A DNA stretch of 64,000 bases from Chromohalobacter israelensis (GTDB lineage: Bacteria; Pseudomonadota; Gammaproteobacteria; Pseudomonadales; Halomonadaceae), in contig JQNW01000001.1 of the NCBI GenBank assembly GCA_000761475.1, positions 973,690 through 1,037,689 on the forward strand, given 5' to 3'. The notes beneath the pieces were generated by a model. It was not told where the DNA came from. It saw nothing but the letters and a program-made list of their open reading frames with translations, and searched no databases. The position numbers and the translations under genes are program-made. Positions 38,048 through 49,152 of this stretch are shown here, piece after piece. Positions within the stretch are counted from its first letter, which is position 1. Each line of letters begins with the position of its first letter.

Positions 38048-38734
38048 CTAGGCGCGTTTCCACGCCACCTCATTGCGCAAATACACCGGGACCGCCTCGT
38101 CGGCGGCGGGACGCTCCCCCGCTTCCCAGGCCTGTGCCGCCAGTCGCACCATGTCCTCGGCGGCAGGCTGCGGCTCGCTCAGGATCTGGCCCAGCGCAGC
38201 CTGGACCTCGGCCGGCATCCGCTCGCGCAGGGCCCAGCCCGAACCGATGCCCACCCAATCGACGTCGTGAGATGCCACGGGCAGGCGCAACCGCTCGGGC
38301 GTCAGCACGGCCTCCGCCATCAACGGCTCGAGCGTGCCGTCGTGGCAGCGATAGGCTGCGGCGTATATCTCGTCCATGCGCGCATCCAGGGCCGCCACCA
38401 CATAACGGGCGTGAAGGCGGCGGTGTGCCGCCAGCGCCAGAGCGTCGAGGGTGGAAATGCCGAGCAGCGGACGATCGAGAGCGAAGGCCAAGCCCTGCGC
38501 CGTGCCCGCTGCGATGCGCAGTCCCGTGAACGAGCCCGGTCCCCGGCCATACGCCAGGGCATCGAGATCGGACAGCGTCGCGCCGGCCTCGGCCAGCACG
38601 TCATCGACCATCGGCATCAACAGCCGGGTATGTTGGCGCGGTGCGTCTTGATAGCGGGAGATGACATGCCCGTCACGCCACAGGGCGCAGGAACAGGCAC
38701 TAGTGGAGGCATCCAGGGCCAGAAGAGTCGGCAT
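38048..38734 (-). CDS. tsaB: tRNA threonylcarbamoyladenosine biosynthesis protein TsaB
   Basis: 228-residue ASKHA-fold protein (YeaZ), partner of TsaD and TsaE in making t6A37 on ANN-decoding tRNAs. Signatures: LALDASTSACS, GRGPGSFTGLRIAAGTAQGLAFAL, VAALDARMDEIYAA. ATG at 38734 was chosen. An in-frame TTG two codons earlier is possible, and neither has a strong ribosome binding site. It lies between uppP and adk, all minus strand. Confidence 0.93.
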   Translation of the reverse strand: MPTLLALDASTSACSCALWRDGHVISRYQDAPRQHTRLLMPMVDDVLAEAGATLSDLDALAYGRGPGSFTGLRIAAGTAQGLAFALDRPLLGISTLDALALAAHRRLHARYVVAALDARMDEIYAAAYRCHDGTLEPLMAEAVLTPERLRLPVASHDVDWVGIGSGWALRERMPAEVQAALGQILSEPQPAAEDMVRLAAQAWEAGERPAADEAVPVYLRNEVAWKRA

Positions 38735-38881
38735 CGGCAATCATCGGGAAAGCGAGTGAGCCCGCACTATAAACGCGCCGCCAGCCATTGGCAAAGCGGC
38801 CCGCGTGCGGTTTCGCGCTTTCCTTGACGTGTGTCGTCGATACGCGCGGCGCCGTGGCCGCGCTCACGCTGGAGGTCGCGC

Positions 38882-39850
<969 letters not shown>

Positions 39851-41953
39851 TTACATCAACAGGCGACGAATATCGCTCAGCGCCTGGGCCAGGAAGGCCG
39901 TGAAGCGCGCCGCATCCGCACCGTTGACCGCGCGGTGATCGTAGGACAGCGACAGCGGCATCATCAGCCTTGGGGCGAACTCCGCACCGTCCCACACCGG
40001 CTTCATCTGCGCCTTGGAGACGCCGAGGATGGCGACTTCCGGGGCGTTGACGATGGGCGTGAAGGCAGTCCCGCCGATGGAACCCAGGCTGGAGATGGTG
40101 AAGCAGCCGCCCGTCATCTCCTCGCGCTTGAGCTTCTTCGACTGTGCCTTGCCGGCCAGTTCGACCGATTCCTTGGCCAGCTCGATCAGCGACTTCTGAT
40201 CGGCGTTGCGGATCACCGGCACCATCAGGCCGTCCGGCGTATCCACGGCAATACCGATGTGCACGTAATGCTTCTGCACCAGGGTCTCGCCGTCGCTCTT
40301 CAGGCTGACGTTGAACTGCGGGAATTTCTGCAAGGCATAGGCGCAGGCCTTGATCAGGAACGGCAGCGGCGTGAGCTTGGCGTCCTGCTTGGCAGCCTCG
40401 TCCTTCATCGACTTGCGGAAGGCCTCGAGCTCGGTGATGTCCGCTTCGTCGAACTGGGTCACGTGCGGCACGTTGAGCCAGCTGCGATGCAGGTTGGCCG
40501 CACCGGCCTTCATCAGGCGGCCCATGGGCTTTTCCTCGACCTCGCCGAACTGGCTGAAGTCGATGTCCGGCACCGCCGGGATGCCCGCACCGTCCGTCGG
40601 CGCGGCCGTGCTTCCGGTGCCGCTGGCGCGCTGCTGAAGGGCGTTCTTGACGTAACCCTGGACGTCTTCCTTCAGTACGCGACTCTTGGGCCCGGTGGGC
40701 GTGACCTGGGCCAGATCGACGCCCAGTTCACGCGCCAGCATGCGGACCGCCGGCCCGGCATGCACGTGCGCACCGGCAGTCTTCTTGTCGCCGTGCTTGT
40801 GACGTGCCTCGGGACTCGGCTCGCCTGCAGGCTGCGCAGCGCGCTTGGCATCGGACTTGGCCGGTGCCGGCCGGGAGTCAGTCGCCTTTTGCTGACCGGC
40901 GTCGGCTTTCTCGGCGCCGGACTTCTTGCCGCCATCGGCCTGCTTGGCCGGCTTCTTCGCGCCAGCCACCGGAATGCCGGCCACCGGAGTGCCGGCCACC
41001 TCGATGTAGCCGATCAGGTCGCCCTCGGAAACGCTGTCGCCTTCCTTGACCGAGACTTCGACCACCTTGCCCTTGTAGGGGCTGGGAACGTCCATGGAGG
41101 CCTTGTCGGACTCCAGCGTGATCAGCGTATCTTCCTCGCCGATCTCGTCACCTTCGCCGATGGCAACCTCGATGATCTCGACGCCTTCGCTGCCGCCGAT
41201 ATCGGGGACGCGAAGTTCCTTGCGGCCGGACTCGCCTTCGCCTGCGTCCTCTTCGCTGTCATCGCCGTCAGCCTCGTCTTCCGCCTGGGCGCTGCTCGCG
41301 TCGTCTTCCGCCGGTGCCGCGTCGGTCTCGTCGTCGTCCCCGCCTTCGCCGGCGATCTCCATGCTGCCGATCACATCGCCTTCGGAAACACTGTCGCCTT
41401 CCTTGACCGCCAGCGAGACCAGCTTGCCGCTGTACGGGCTCGGGACGTCCATGGACGCCTTGTCGGACTCCAGCGTGATCAAGGTGTCTTCCGCCTCGAT
41501 CTCGTCGCCTTCGCTGACGGGCACCTCGATGATCTCGACGCCTTCACTGCCGCCGATATCCGGCACCTTGACCTCGACGGTACGCTTGCCGCCACCGCCG
41601 GACTTCTTCGGCGACGCCTTTTCGGGTGCCGCCGTTTCCTGCTCTTCGGAGGCACTCTCGTCCTGTGACGCTTCCTCGTCCTGAGAGGCGGTATCACCGG
41701 CGTCGTCGCCACCGCCTTCCGCTTCGAGCTCGAGGATGTCGTCGCCCTCGGAGACGGTATCGCCTTCCTTGACCAGCACCTTGACGACCTTACCGCCCTT
41801 GGGCGCGGGGACGTCCATGCTGGCCTTGTCGGATTCCAGCGTGATCATGGTGTCCTCGGGCGCGATGACATCGCCCTCGGACACCGTCACCTCGATGATC
41901 TCGACGCCTTCGCTGCCGCCGATATCGGGAACTTTGATGATTTCGCTACTCAA
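39851..41953 (-). CDS. aceF: Pyruvate dehydrogenase E2 (dihydrolipoyl acetyltransferase)
   Basis: 700-residue core of the pyruvate dehydrogenase complex. Three lipoyl domains (residues 2-75, about 120-195, about 240-315), each with ESDKASMDVP around the lipoylated lysine, are joined by acidic Ala/Glu/Asp-rich linkers. A peripheral-subunit-binding domain (VRMLARELGVDLAQV) and the catalytic domain with DHRAVNGADAARF follow. The start is a TTG at 41953: AAGGAG lies seven bases upstream, and no ATG fits. The DHRXXNG variant also occurs in Azotobacter E2, so it is normal. It lies 156 bp downstream of aceE. No lpd is seen in the window. Confidence 0.95.
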   Translation of the reverse strand: MSSEIIKVPDIGGSEGVEIIEVTVSEGDVIAPEDTMITLESDKASMDVPAPKGGKVVKVLVKEGDTVSEGDDILELEAEGGGDDAGDTASQDEEASQDESASEEQETAAPEKASPKKSGGGGKRTVEVKVPDIGGSEGVEIIEVPVSEGDEIEAEDTLITLESDKASMDVPSPYSGKLVSLAVKEGDSVSEGDVIGSMEIAGEGGDDDETDAAPAEDDASSAQAEDEADGDDSEEDAGEGESGRKELRVPDIGGSEGVEIIEVAIGEGDEIGEEDTLITLESDKASMDVPSPYKGKVVEVSVKEGDSVSEGDLIGYIEVAGTPVAGIPVAGAKKPAKQADGGKKSGAEKADAGQQKATDSRPAPAKSDAKRAAQPAGEPSPEARHKHGDKKTAGAHVHAGPAVRMLARELGVDLAQVTPTGPKSRVLKEDVQGYVKNALQQRASGTGSTAAPTDGAGIPAVPDIDFSQFGEVEEKPMGRLMKAGAANLHRSWLNVPHVTQFDEADITELEAFRKSMKDEAAKQDAKLTPLPFLIKACAYALQKFPQFNVSLKSDGETLVQKHYVHIGIAVDTPDGLMVPVIRNADQKSLIELAKESVELAGKAQSKKLKREEMTGGCFTISSLGSIGGTAFTPIVNAPEVAILGVSKAQMKPVWDGAEFAPRLMMPLSLSYDHRAVNGADAARFTAFLAQALSDIRRLLM

Positions 41954-42109
41954 GGTCGCGCTCCTTTCCAATCTGGCGGTCTGGTCGCTCCGGTCCTCGC
42001 TGCCGACCGGGTGACGCGACCAGACCAGGCAATCTGGCCATGGCCGCCACCGCCCCTAGGCGATGACGGCACCCTGATGGGACCCTTCGGTCCAGGGCAT
42101 CAACGGGGC

Positions 42110-44800
42110 TCAAGACACCAGCGGGCTGGGCTTGGCGGGGTCGATGCCGTATTTCTTCATGGCATCGTTGACGGCCTTGACGTCGATCTCACCGCGATTG
42201 GCCAGCGCGCGCAGCGCTTGAATGGTGACGTAGTAGCGGTCGACTTCGAAGAAACGACGCAGCGCTTCACGCGTGTCGGAACGTCCGAAACCATCGGTCC
42301 CCAGCACGTGGAAGTCGCTCGGTACCCAGGCGCGGATCTGGTCGGCGTAGAGCTTCATGTAGTCGGTCGAGGCGACGACCGGCCCTTCGGCGCCATCCAG
42401 TTGCTGCACCACCCACGGCTTCTCACGCTTCTCATCGTAGTCGAGGAACTGCAGGCGGTCGTATTCGAGCGCTTCGCGGCGCAGCTCGTTGAAGCTGGTC
42501 ACGCTCCACACGTCGGCGACCACGCCATGCTCTTCCGCCAGCATCTCGGCGGCGGCCTCGACTTCGCGCAGGATCGTGCCGCTGCCCAACAGCTGCACGC
42601 GCGGCTGTTTCTTGCGGCCGTCCTTCTTGCCTTCCGAGAGACGATACATGCCGCGAACGATGCCTTCCTCACTGCCCTCCGGCATTTCCGGGTGCGGGTA
42701 GTTCTCGTTCATCACGGTCAGGTAGTAGAAGCAGTTTTCCTTGTCCTGGAACATCCGCTTCAGCCCGTCCTGCAGGATGACCGCCACCTCGTGGCCATAG
42801 CACGGGTCGTAGGCACGGCAGGTCGGCACGGTCGACATCAGGATATGGCTGTGGCCGTCCTGGTGCTGCAGGCCTTCGCCGTTGATGGTGGTACGCCCGG
42901 CGGTACCGCCGATCATGAAGCCACGCGCCTGCAGGTCACCGGCGGCCCAGACCAGGTCGCCGACACGCTGATAGCCGAACATCGAGTAGTAGACGTAGAA
43001 CGGAATCAGCGGCAGGTGGTGGTTGGCGTACGCCGTCGCCGCCGCGATCCACGCGGACATGGAGCCGGCTTCGGTGATGCCTTCCTCGAGAATCTGGCCT
43101 TTCTGATCCTCGCGGTAGTACATGATCTGACCGGCATCCATCGGCTCGTACTTCTGGCCTTCGGCGGCGTAGATGCCAAGCTGACGGAACATGCCCTCCA
43201 TCCCGAAGGTACGCGCCTCGTCAGGAATGATCGGCACCACCCGCGAGCCGAGCTGCTTGTTCTTGACCAGGCCGTTGAGCACGCGCACGAAGGACATCGT
43301 GCTGGACACTTCACGGTCGCCGGAGCCCTTGAGCTGGGACGCGAACATCTTGTCGTCGAGCCCGGGGATCTCGAGCGCCTCGAAGTCGTTCTTGCGTGCC
43401 GGCAAGAAGCCGCCGAGCTTCTCGCGCTGGAGATGCAGGTACTTCATCTCCGGGCTGTCGTCGTCGGGCTTGTAGTACGGGATATCGCCGCTTTCGATCT
43501 GCTTGTCGGAGATCGGGATGCCGAACCGGTCGCGGAACGCCTTGAGGGCGTCGGTATCCATCGACTTGATCTGGTGGGCTTCCATGTCGGCTTCGCCGCT
43601 GCCGCCGCCCATGCCGTAGCCCTTGACGGTATGCGCCAGGATCACGGTGGGACGGTTGCCCGCGTTGTTGACCGCTTCATGGTAGGCCGCATAGACCTTC
43701 TGCGGGTCGTGGCCGCCCCGGTTGAGACGGAAGATCTGCTCGTCGGAGTAGTCCTTGACCATCGCCGCGGTTTCTTCGTACTTGCCGAAGAAATGCTCGC
43801 GGGTGTAGGCACCACCCTGAGCCTTGTAGTTCTGGTACTCGCCGTCGACCGCCTCGTCCATGCGCTTTTGCAGCATGCCGTTGGCGTCCTGCTCGAACAG
43901 CGGGTCCCACTGACCGCCCCACACGACCTTGATCACGTTCCAGCCGGCACCGCGGAAGACGCCTTCCAGCTCGTCGATGATGCGCGAGTTGCCACGCACC
44001 GGGCCATCGAGACGCTGCAGGTTGCAGTTGATGACGAAGATCAGGTTGTCGAGCTTTTCACGGCTGGCCAGATGCAGCGCGCCGAGGGTTTCGGGCTCGT
44101 CGCACTCGCCGTCCCCCAGGAATGCCCAGACCTTGCGGTCCTTCATGTCCTCGAGTTCACGCGAATGCAGGTACTTCATCACGTGAGCCTGATAGATCGC
44201 CTGGATCGGCCCCAGCCCCATGGAGACCGTGGGGAACTGCCAGTAATCCGGCATCAGGTACGGGTGGGGGTAAGACGGCAGCGCGTCGCCGTCGACTTCC
44301 TGACGGAAGTTGTCCATCTGCTCTTCGGTCAGGCGGCCTTCGAGGAAGGAACGCGCATAGATGCCCGGCGTCACGTGCCCCTGGATGTACAGCAGGTCGC
44401 CCTTGTGATCGCCGTTGTCCGCGCGGAAGAAGTGGTTGAAGCCCACTTCGTACAAGGTCGCACTGGACTGGTAGCTGGCAATGTGACCGCCCAGGCCCTT
44501 GTGCTTCTTGTTGGCGCGCAGCACCTGCACCATCGCGTTCCAGCGAATGGCCGAGCGAATCTTGCGCTCGATGAACATGTCGCCGGGCATCTTGGCTTCA
44601 CGATGCATCGGGATGGTATTGCGATGCGGCGTGGTCCCGGAAAACGGCGGTGAAGAGCCATCGCGACGCAGGCGGTCCGCCAGGCGACTCATGATATACC
44701 GAGCACGTTCTTCGCCCTCATGCTCGATGACCGAGGCCAAGGAATCCAGCCATTCCGTGGTTTCGATCGGATCGAGATCTTCTCTTGCCTCCAGACTCAT
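42110..44800 (-). CDS. aceE: Pyruvate dehydrogenase E1 component (homodimeric)
   Basis: 896-residue thiamine-diphosphate enzyme that decarboxylates pyruvate and passes acetyl to E2. Signatures: LGDGECDEPETLGAL (ThDP/Mg site), MPGDMFIERKIRSAIRWNAMVQVLRANKK at the N-terminus (core MFIERKIRSAIRWN), HTVKGYGMG and AWIAAATAYANHH. Length fits the gammaproteobacterial single-chain E1 (about 887). The start is ATG at 44800 with GGAGAGACG upstream. aceF follows. A 17-bp palindrome is 121 bp upstream. The 296-bp gap before ampD carries the promoter. Confidence 0.96.
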   Translation of the reverse strand: MSLEAREDLDPIETTEWLDSLASVIEHEGEERARYIMSRLADRLRRDGSSPPFSGTTPHRNTIPMHREAKMPGDMFIERKIRSAIRWNAMVQVLRANKKHKGLGGHIASYQSSATLYEVGFNHFFRADNGDHKGDLLYIQGHVTPGIYARSFLEGRLTEEQMDNFRQEVDGDALPSYPHPYLMPDYWQFPTVSMGLGPIQAIYQAHVMKYLHSRELEDMKDRKVWAFLGDGECDEPETLGALHLASREKLDNLIFVINCNLQRLDGPVRGNSRIIDELEGVFRGAGWNVIKVVWGGQWDPLFEQDANGMLQKRMDEAVDGEYQNYKAQGGAYTREHFFGKYEETAAMVKDYSDEQIFRLNRGGHDPQKVYAAYHEAVNNAGNRPTVILAHTVKGYGMGGGSGEADMEAHQIKSMDTDALKAFRDRFGIPISDKQIESGDIPYYKPDDDSPEMKYLHLQREKLGGFLPARKNDFEALEIPGLDDKMFASQLKGSGDREVSSTMSFVRVLNGLVKNKQLGSRVVPIIPDEARTFGMEGMFRQLGIYAAEGQKYEPMDAGQIMYYREDQKGQILEEGITEAGSMSAWIAAATAYANHHLPLIPFYVYYSMFGYQRVGDLVWAAGDLQARGFMIGGTAGRTTINGEGLQHQDGHSHILMSTVPTCRAYDPCYGHEVAVILQDGLKRMFQDKENCFYYLTVMNENYPHPEMPEGSEEGIVRGMYRLSEGKKDGRKKQPRVQLLGSGTILREVEAAAEMLAEEHGVVADVWSVTSFNELRREALEYDRLQFLDYDEKREKPWVVQQLDGAEGPVVASTDYMKLYADQIRAWVPSDFHVLGTDGFGRSDTREALRRFFEVDRYYVTIQALRALANRGEIDVKAVNDAMKKYGIDPAKPSPLVS

Positions 44801-44920
44801 AGACGTCTCTCCGAATGAAGCATGTATGTCGGTTGGCCCGTCTACGCATCGCGATGGGGCCTGTGGCGCTCTTCAGTGCGGGCGCGACCTTCTTTGGGCC
44901 GAGTCTCCGGGGAAAGCTTT

Positions 44921-44937
44921 CTGTAATTTCCTTACAG
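44921..44937. promoter_or_regulatory. Candidate operator upstream of aceEF
   Basis: Perfect inverted repeat CTGTAA-TTTCC-TTACAG, 121 bp before the aceE start. It could be an operator of a GntR-type regulator. It is not the E. coli PdhR box. An adjacent weaker repeat CGTGC-AAGAC-GCACG lies at 44943-44957. Confidence 0.35.
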
Positions 44938-45096
44938 CGGGGCGTGCAAGACGCACGAATTCAGGCGACGAAGATACCGCAAACGCTGTCTGCTGCCAAT
45001 TCGATAGGTCGCAAGCGGGTTGCAAAATGCTGATGCCTGGCATGGAAAGCGGCATCGCTCTCGGCATGCAACAAAGGCTTACACGATGTAGTGGAA

Positions 45097-45690
45097 TTAC
45101 ACACATGCCCGGGCATCGCTTGCCTGCGTCGTCAACGCCTGCACGCACTGTCGAAAGTAGGCCCAGTCGAAGGCCGGCCCCGGGTCGGTCTTGCGCAGCG
45201 GCGCAATTCGCGCGTGGCTGGTCACGCGCGCCAGCGTCAAGGCGGGATAGCGCGCATGCAGTGCCAGGAACACCCGCGCCAGGCAACGATACTGTGCCTC
45301 GCGGTAGGCGTGAATCTCGTCGCCTTCCAGCTCGATGCCGATGCTGAAATCGTTGAGTTCGCGACGTTCGCGATGTCCGTCCCACCAGCGCGAGCGCCCG
45401 GCATGCCAGGCGCGGCGGTCGAAGCCCACGAACTGTACCGCTTCGCCATCGCGGCGGATCAACACATGCGCCGACACCCGCAGGGCATGGATCGTGGCAA
45501 AGTAGGGATGCGCGGCGGGATCGAGACGATTGGTGAACAACCGTTCGATGGCATCGCCCCCGAAGCGCCCCGGGGGCAGGCTGATGGAATGCAGCACCAG
45601 CGCCGACACCTCGTCTTCGGGCCGTGCGTTATGATTGGGCGAGGCGACGTGCCGCGCCGCCGTCAGCCAATGATGAGGATCGACTTGCAT
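45097..45690 (-). CDS. ampD: 1,6-anhydro-N-acetylmuramyl-L-alanine amidase AmpD
   Basis: 197-residue cytoplasmic zinc amidase of peptidoglycan recycling, N-acetylmuramoyl-L-alanine amidase family 2. Zinc ligands H34, H159 and D169, with K167 nearby, in LVLHSISLPP and SHARIAPLRKTDPGPAFDW. The ligand order matches E. coli AmpD (H34, H154, D164). The start at 45690 gives that numbering. Loss of AmpD derepresses ampC in enterics. No ampE or ampC gene is nearby. It is divergent from nadC. Confidence 0.93.
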   Translation of the reverse strand: MQVDPHHWLTAARHVASPNHNARPEDEVSALVLHSISLPPGRFGGDAIERLFTNRLDPAAHPYFATIHALRVSAHVLIRRDGEAVQFVGFDRRAWHAGRSRWWDGHRERRELNDFSIGIELEGDEIHAYREAQYRCLARVFLALHARYPALTLARVTSHARIAPLRKTDPGPAFDWAYFRQCVQALTTQASDARACV

Positions 45691-45723
45691 GCGTGCTCCT
45701 GCCAACCTGACGATACGCCGTGA

Positions 45724-46662
<939 letters not shown>

Positions 46663-46681
46663 TCGCCCCTGGCGACGCGGC

Positions 46682-47710
46682 TCAACGTCCGAAGGCGAGC
46701 ATCCGCTCCAGCGGCGCGAGGGCGCGTTCGCGCAGGCCCGCTTCGACCTCGATGTCGCCGCCGCCCTCGCGCAGCGCGTGCTCGAGACGGTCGAGGTCGT
46801 TCATCGCCATCCACGGGCAGTGCGCGCAGCTGCGGCAGGTCGCACCCTCGCCCGCGGTCGGCGCCTCGATGAGCGTCTTCTCGGGCACCGCCTGCTGCAT
46901 CTTGTAGAAAATGCCGCGGTCGGTGGCCACGATCAGCTGAGGCTGCTCCAGCTCGCGCGCGGCCTGGATCAACTGCGAGGTCGACCCCACCACGTCGGCC
47001 AGCTCGATCACCGCCGACGGCGATTCGGGATGCACCAGCAAGGCGGCCTGGGGGTAGACCTTCTTCAGATCCAGCACCCCTTGTGCCTTGAACTCCTCGT
47101 GCACGATGCAGGCCCCGTCCCACAGCAGCATGTCGGCACCGGTACGCTCGCGGATGTAGCGTCCCAGGTGCTTGTCCGGCGCCCACAGGATCTTTTCGCC
47201 ACGGGCATGCAGGTGCTCGATCACCTCGACCGCGATCGACGAGGTCACCACCCAGTCGGCACGCGCCTTGACCGCCGCCGACGTGTTGGCATAGACCACC
47301 ACGGTGCGATCGGGATGCGCATCGCAGAAGGCCGCGAACGCCGCCGGCGGGCATCCTTCATCGAGCGAGCAGGTCGCCTCCAGCGTGGGCATGACCACAC
47401 GCTTTTCGGGGGAAAGGATCTTGGCCGTCTCGCCCATGAAACGCACGCCGGCCACGACCAGCGTGGTGGCCGGGTGCCGGGCGCCGAAGCGGGCCATTTC
47501 CAGGGAGTCGGCCACGCAGCCGCCGCTTTCCTCGGCCAGCTGTTGAATGGCATCGTCGGTATAGTAATGCGCCACCAGCACGGCATCGCGCTCGCGCAGC
47601 AAGCGCTGGATCGTCTCGGCCTGGGCGCGCGCCCGGGCACTGGGCACGGCGGGACAATAGGTACGCGCCAGCGACGTTGCGGCCGGCGCTTTCGGTGTCA
47701 TGATCGTCAT
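46682..47710 (-). CDS. nadA: Quinolinate synthase
   Basis: 342-residue 4Fe-4S enzyme that condenses iminoaspartate with dihydroxyacetone phosphate. Cluster ligands C114, C201 and C298 (in [10 protein letters not shown]) correspond to E. coli C113, C200, C297. Other marks: [49 protein letters not shown]. The start at 47710 (MTIM) keeps this numbering. An ATG three codons later is possible. Longer upstream extension is unlikely. It converges with nadC. Confidence 0.96.
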   Translation of the reverse strand: MTIMTPKAPAATSLARTYCPAVPSARARAQAETIQRLLRERDAVLVAHYYTDDAIQQLAEESGGCVADSLEMARFGARHPATTLVVAGVRFMGETAKILSPEKRVVMPTLEATCSLDEGCPPAAFAAFCDAHPDRTVVVYANTSAAVKARADWVVTSSIAVEVIEHLHARGEKILWAPDKHLGRYIRERTGADMLLWDGACIVHEEFKAQGVLDLKKVYPQAALLVHPESPSAVIELADVVGSTSQLIQAARELEQPQLIVATDRGIFYKMQQAVPEKTLIEAPTAGEGATCRSCAHCPWMAMNDLDRLEHALREGGGDIEVEAGLRERALAPLERMLAFGR

Positions 47711-47886
47711 CGTGTCTACCACTGCGACTGGCAGGGGCTCCCCCTGCGTAACGAGAAGCGGCGCTTGCGATCTCTTCGCGACACGCCACACCCGCCATCA
47801 TGATACGGCCGGCCACCCGCGGCTCGCCAGTCCCGCCTCCGCGTTACCCGCAAGGCTCCGTGGCGCATGACACGTCCCCAGAAACG

Positions 47887-47915
47887 CAAAAACCCCGCCT
47901 CATGCGAGACGGGGT
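47887..47915 (-). terminator. Terminator of the tRNA-Lys operon
   Basis: On the minus strand ACCCCGTCTC (47915-47906), loop GCAT, GAGGCGGGGT (47901-47892) pair with one G-U pair, followed by TTTT and GCG. It begins eight bases past the last tRNA. Confidence 0.88.
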
Positions 47916-47922
47916 GGAATGC

Positions 47923-47997
47923 TGGTGGGTCGTGTAGGATTCGAACCTACGACCAATTGGTTAAAAGCCAACTGCTCTACCACTGAGCTAACGACCC
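47923..47997 (-). tRNA. tRNA-Lys(TTT), copy 3
   Basis: 75-nt tRNA with encoded CCA. Acceptor GGGTCGT pairs with ACGACCC, anticodon loop CTTTTAA gives TTT. The third and last in a minus-strand cluster of three identical copies. E. coli tRNA-Lys has one more base in the D-arm. Confidence 0.97.
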
Positions 47998-48031
47998 ATA
48001 ATCTGCCCTGGCAGGCAGTCGACGGCGGCAA

Positions 48032-48106
48032 TGGTGGGTCGTGTAGGATTCGAACCTACGACCAATTGGTTAAAAGCCAACTGCTCTACCACTGAGCTAA
48101 CGACCC
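48032..48106 (-). tRNA. tRNA-Lys(TTT), copy 2
   Basis: 75-nt tRNA-Lys, anticodon TTT, encoded CCA, identical to copies 1 and 3. Spacers of 34 and 42 bp flank it and are unrelated in sequence. Confidence 0.97.
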
Positions 48107-48148
48107 GCCGCCGGGTCTTCGAGACGCACCATCAAGGGCATGTGCCGA

Positions 48149-48223
48149 TGGTGGGTCGTGTAGGATTCGAACCTACGACCAATTGGTTAAAAGCCAACTG
48201 CTCTACCACTGAGCTAACGACCC
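48149..48223 (-). tRNA. tRNA-Lys(TTT), copy 1
   Basis: 75-nt tRNA-Lys, anticodon TTT, encoded CCA. First gene in the cluster. It starts 18 bases after the -10 box. Confidence 0.97.
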
Positions 48224-48240
48224 GTCCCGACAGGGCGCAC

Positions 48241-48269
48241 ATAGTACTGATAACGCTCGACATTGACAA
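48241..48269 (-). promoter_or_regulatory. Promoter of the tRNA-Lys operon
   Basis: On the minus strand -35 TTGTCA (48269-48264) and -10 TACTAT (48246-48241) with a 17-base spacer, directly upstream of tRNA-Lys copy 1. It overlaps the gap after rluB. Confidence 0.75.
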
Positions 48270-48291
48270 GATTTTTTTGCCGGGAACGCGC

Positions 48292-49152
48292 TCACCGCGA
48301 GCGCCGCGACGACTTCGGCTTGCGCATGGCATTGACCGGACGGCGCTTGTTCTTGTCGCGGCTCCAGCGATTCTGCTCGTCGGGCGTCAGTTCGGGCACC
48401 TTGCGCGCCGGCAGGTCCGCCAGCTGCGCCAGGTCGTCGATCTCGTCCTGCGACAGCTCGACCCATTCGCCGGCCTTGGCGCGCTTGTCGAGAAAGATGT
48501 TGCCGTAGCGCACACGCTTGAGGCGACTCACCGTGAGTCCCTGAGATTCCCAGAGACGCCGTACCTCGCGGTTGCGTCCCTCGAGGATCACCACGTGGAA
48601 CCAGGTGTTGATGCCCTCGCCGCCGAATTCCTGCACATCGGTGAAACGCGCCGGGCCATCCTCGAGCATCACGCCCTCGACCATGGCATTGACGTGTTCC
48701 TGGCGAACGTTGCCCATCACGCGCACCGCGTATTCGCGCTCGACCTGCGTGGCGGGATGCATCAGGCGGTTGGCGAGCTCGCCATCGGTGGTGAACAGCA
48801 GCAGGCCGCTGGTGTTGATGTCGAGACGACCGACGGCGATCCAGCGCTCGCCCTTGAGACGCGGCAGGCGCTCGAACACGGTACGCCGACCCTCGGGGTC
48901 ACGTCGCGTGCACAGCTCGCCTTCGGGCTTGTTGTACATGATGACGCGCCGGGGCACTTCCTCGGCATCGCGCAGATTGACCGGCCGCTCGTCGAAGGTG
49001 ACGCGGTCGCGTGTCTCGATGCGATCGCCCAGGGTGGCGACCTGGCCGTTGACCTTGACGCGGCCATCGGCGATGGCGGTCTCCATCTCGCGGCGCGAGC
49101 CGAAGCCCGCGCGGGCCAGGACCTTCTGTAATTTCTCGGTAGGCGTGTTCAT
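48292..49152 (-). CDS. rluB: 23S rRNA pseudouridine(2605) synthase
   Basis: 286-residue RluB-family synthase. An N-terminal S4 RNA-binding domain ([24 protein letters not shown]) is followed by the catalytic domain with D111 in [14 protein letters not shown]. The basic C-terminal tail (Arg/Lys-rich, ending SSRRSR) is typical of RluB over RluE/F. It overlaps scpB by four bases (ATGA), so the three genes scpA-scpB-rluB are translationally coupled, a conserved order. Confidence 0.95.
   Translation of the reverse strand: MNTPTEKLQKVLARAGFGSRREMETAIADGRVKVNGQVATLGDRIETRDRVTFDERPVNLRDAEEVPRRVIMYNKPEGELCTRRDPEGRRTVFERLPRLKGERWIAVGRLDINTSGLLLFTTDGELANRLMHPATQVEREYAVRVMGNVRQEHVNAMVEGVMLEDGPARFTDVQEFGGEGINTWFHVVILEGRNREVRRLWESQGLTVSRLKRVRYGNIFLDKRAKAGEWVELSQDEIDDLAQLADLPARKVPELTPDEQNRWSRDKNKRRPVNAMRKPKSSRRSR

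Noticed and set aside
41954..42109. Short hairpin GGACC..GGTCC between aceE and aceF as a terminator
   Set aside because: A five-base stem without a T-run. The genes form a conserved operon.
42011..44653. An 880-codon open frame opposite aceE
   Set aside because: Shadow of aceE. Composition is of antisense type and no motif is recognisable.
47923..48223. Regularly spaced identical repeats suggesting a CRISPR array
   Set aside because: The repeats are complete tRNA-Lys genes with spacers of different lengths (34 and 42 bp).
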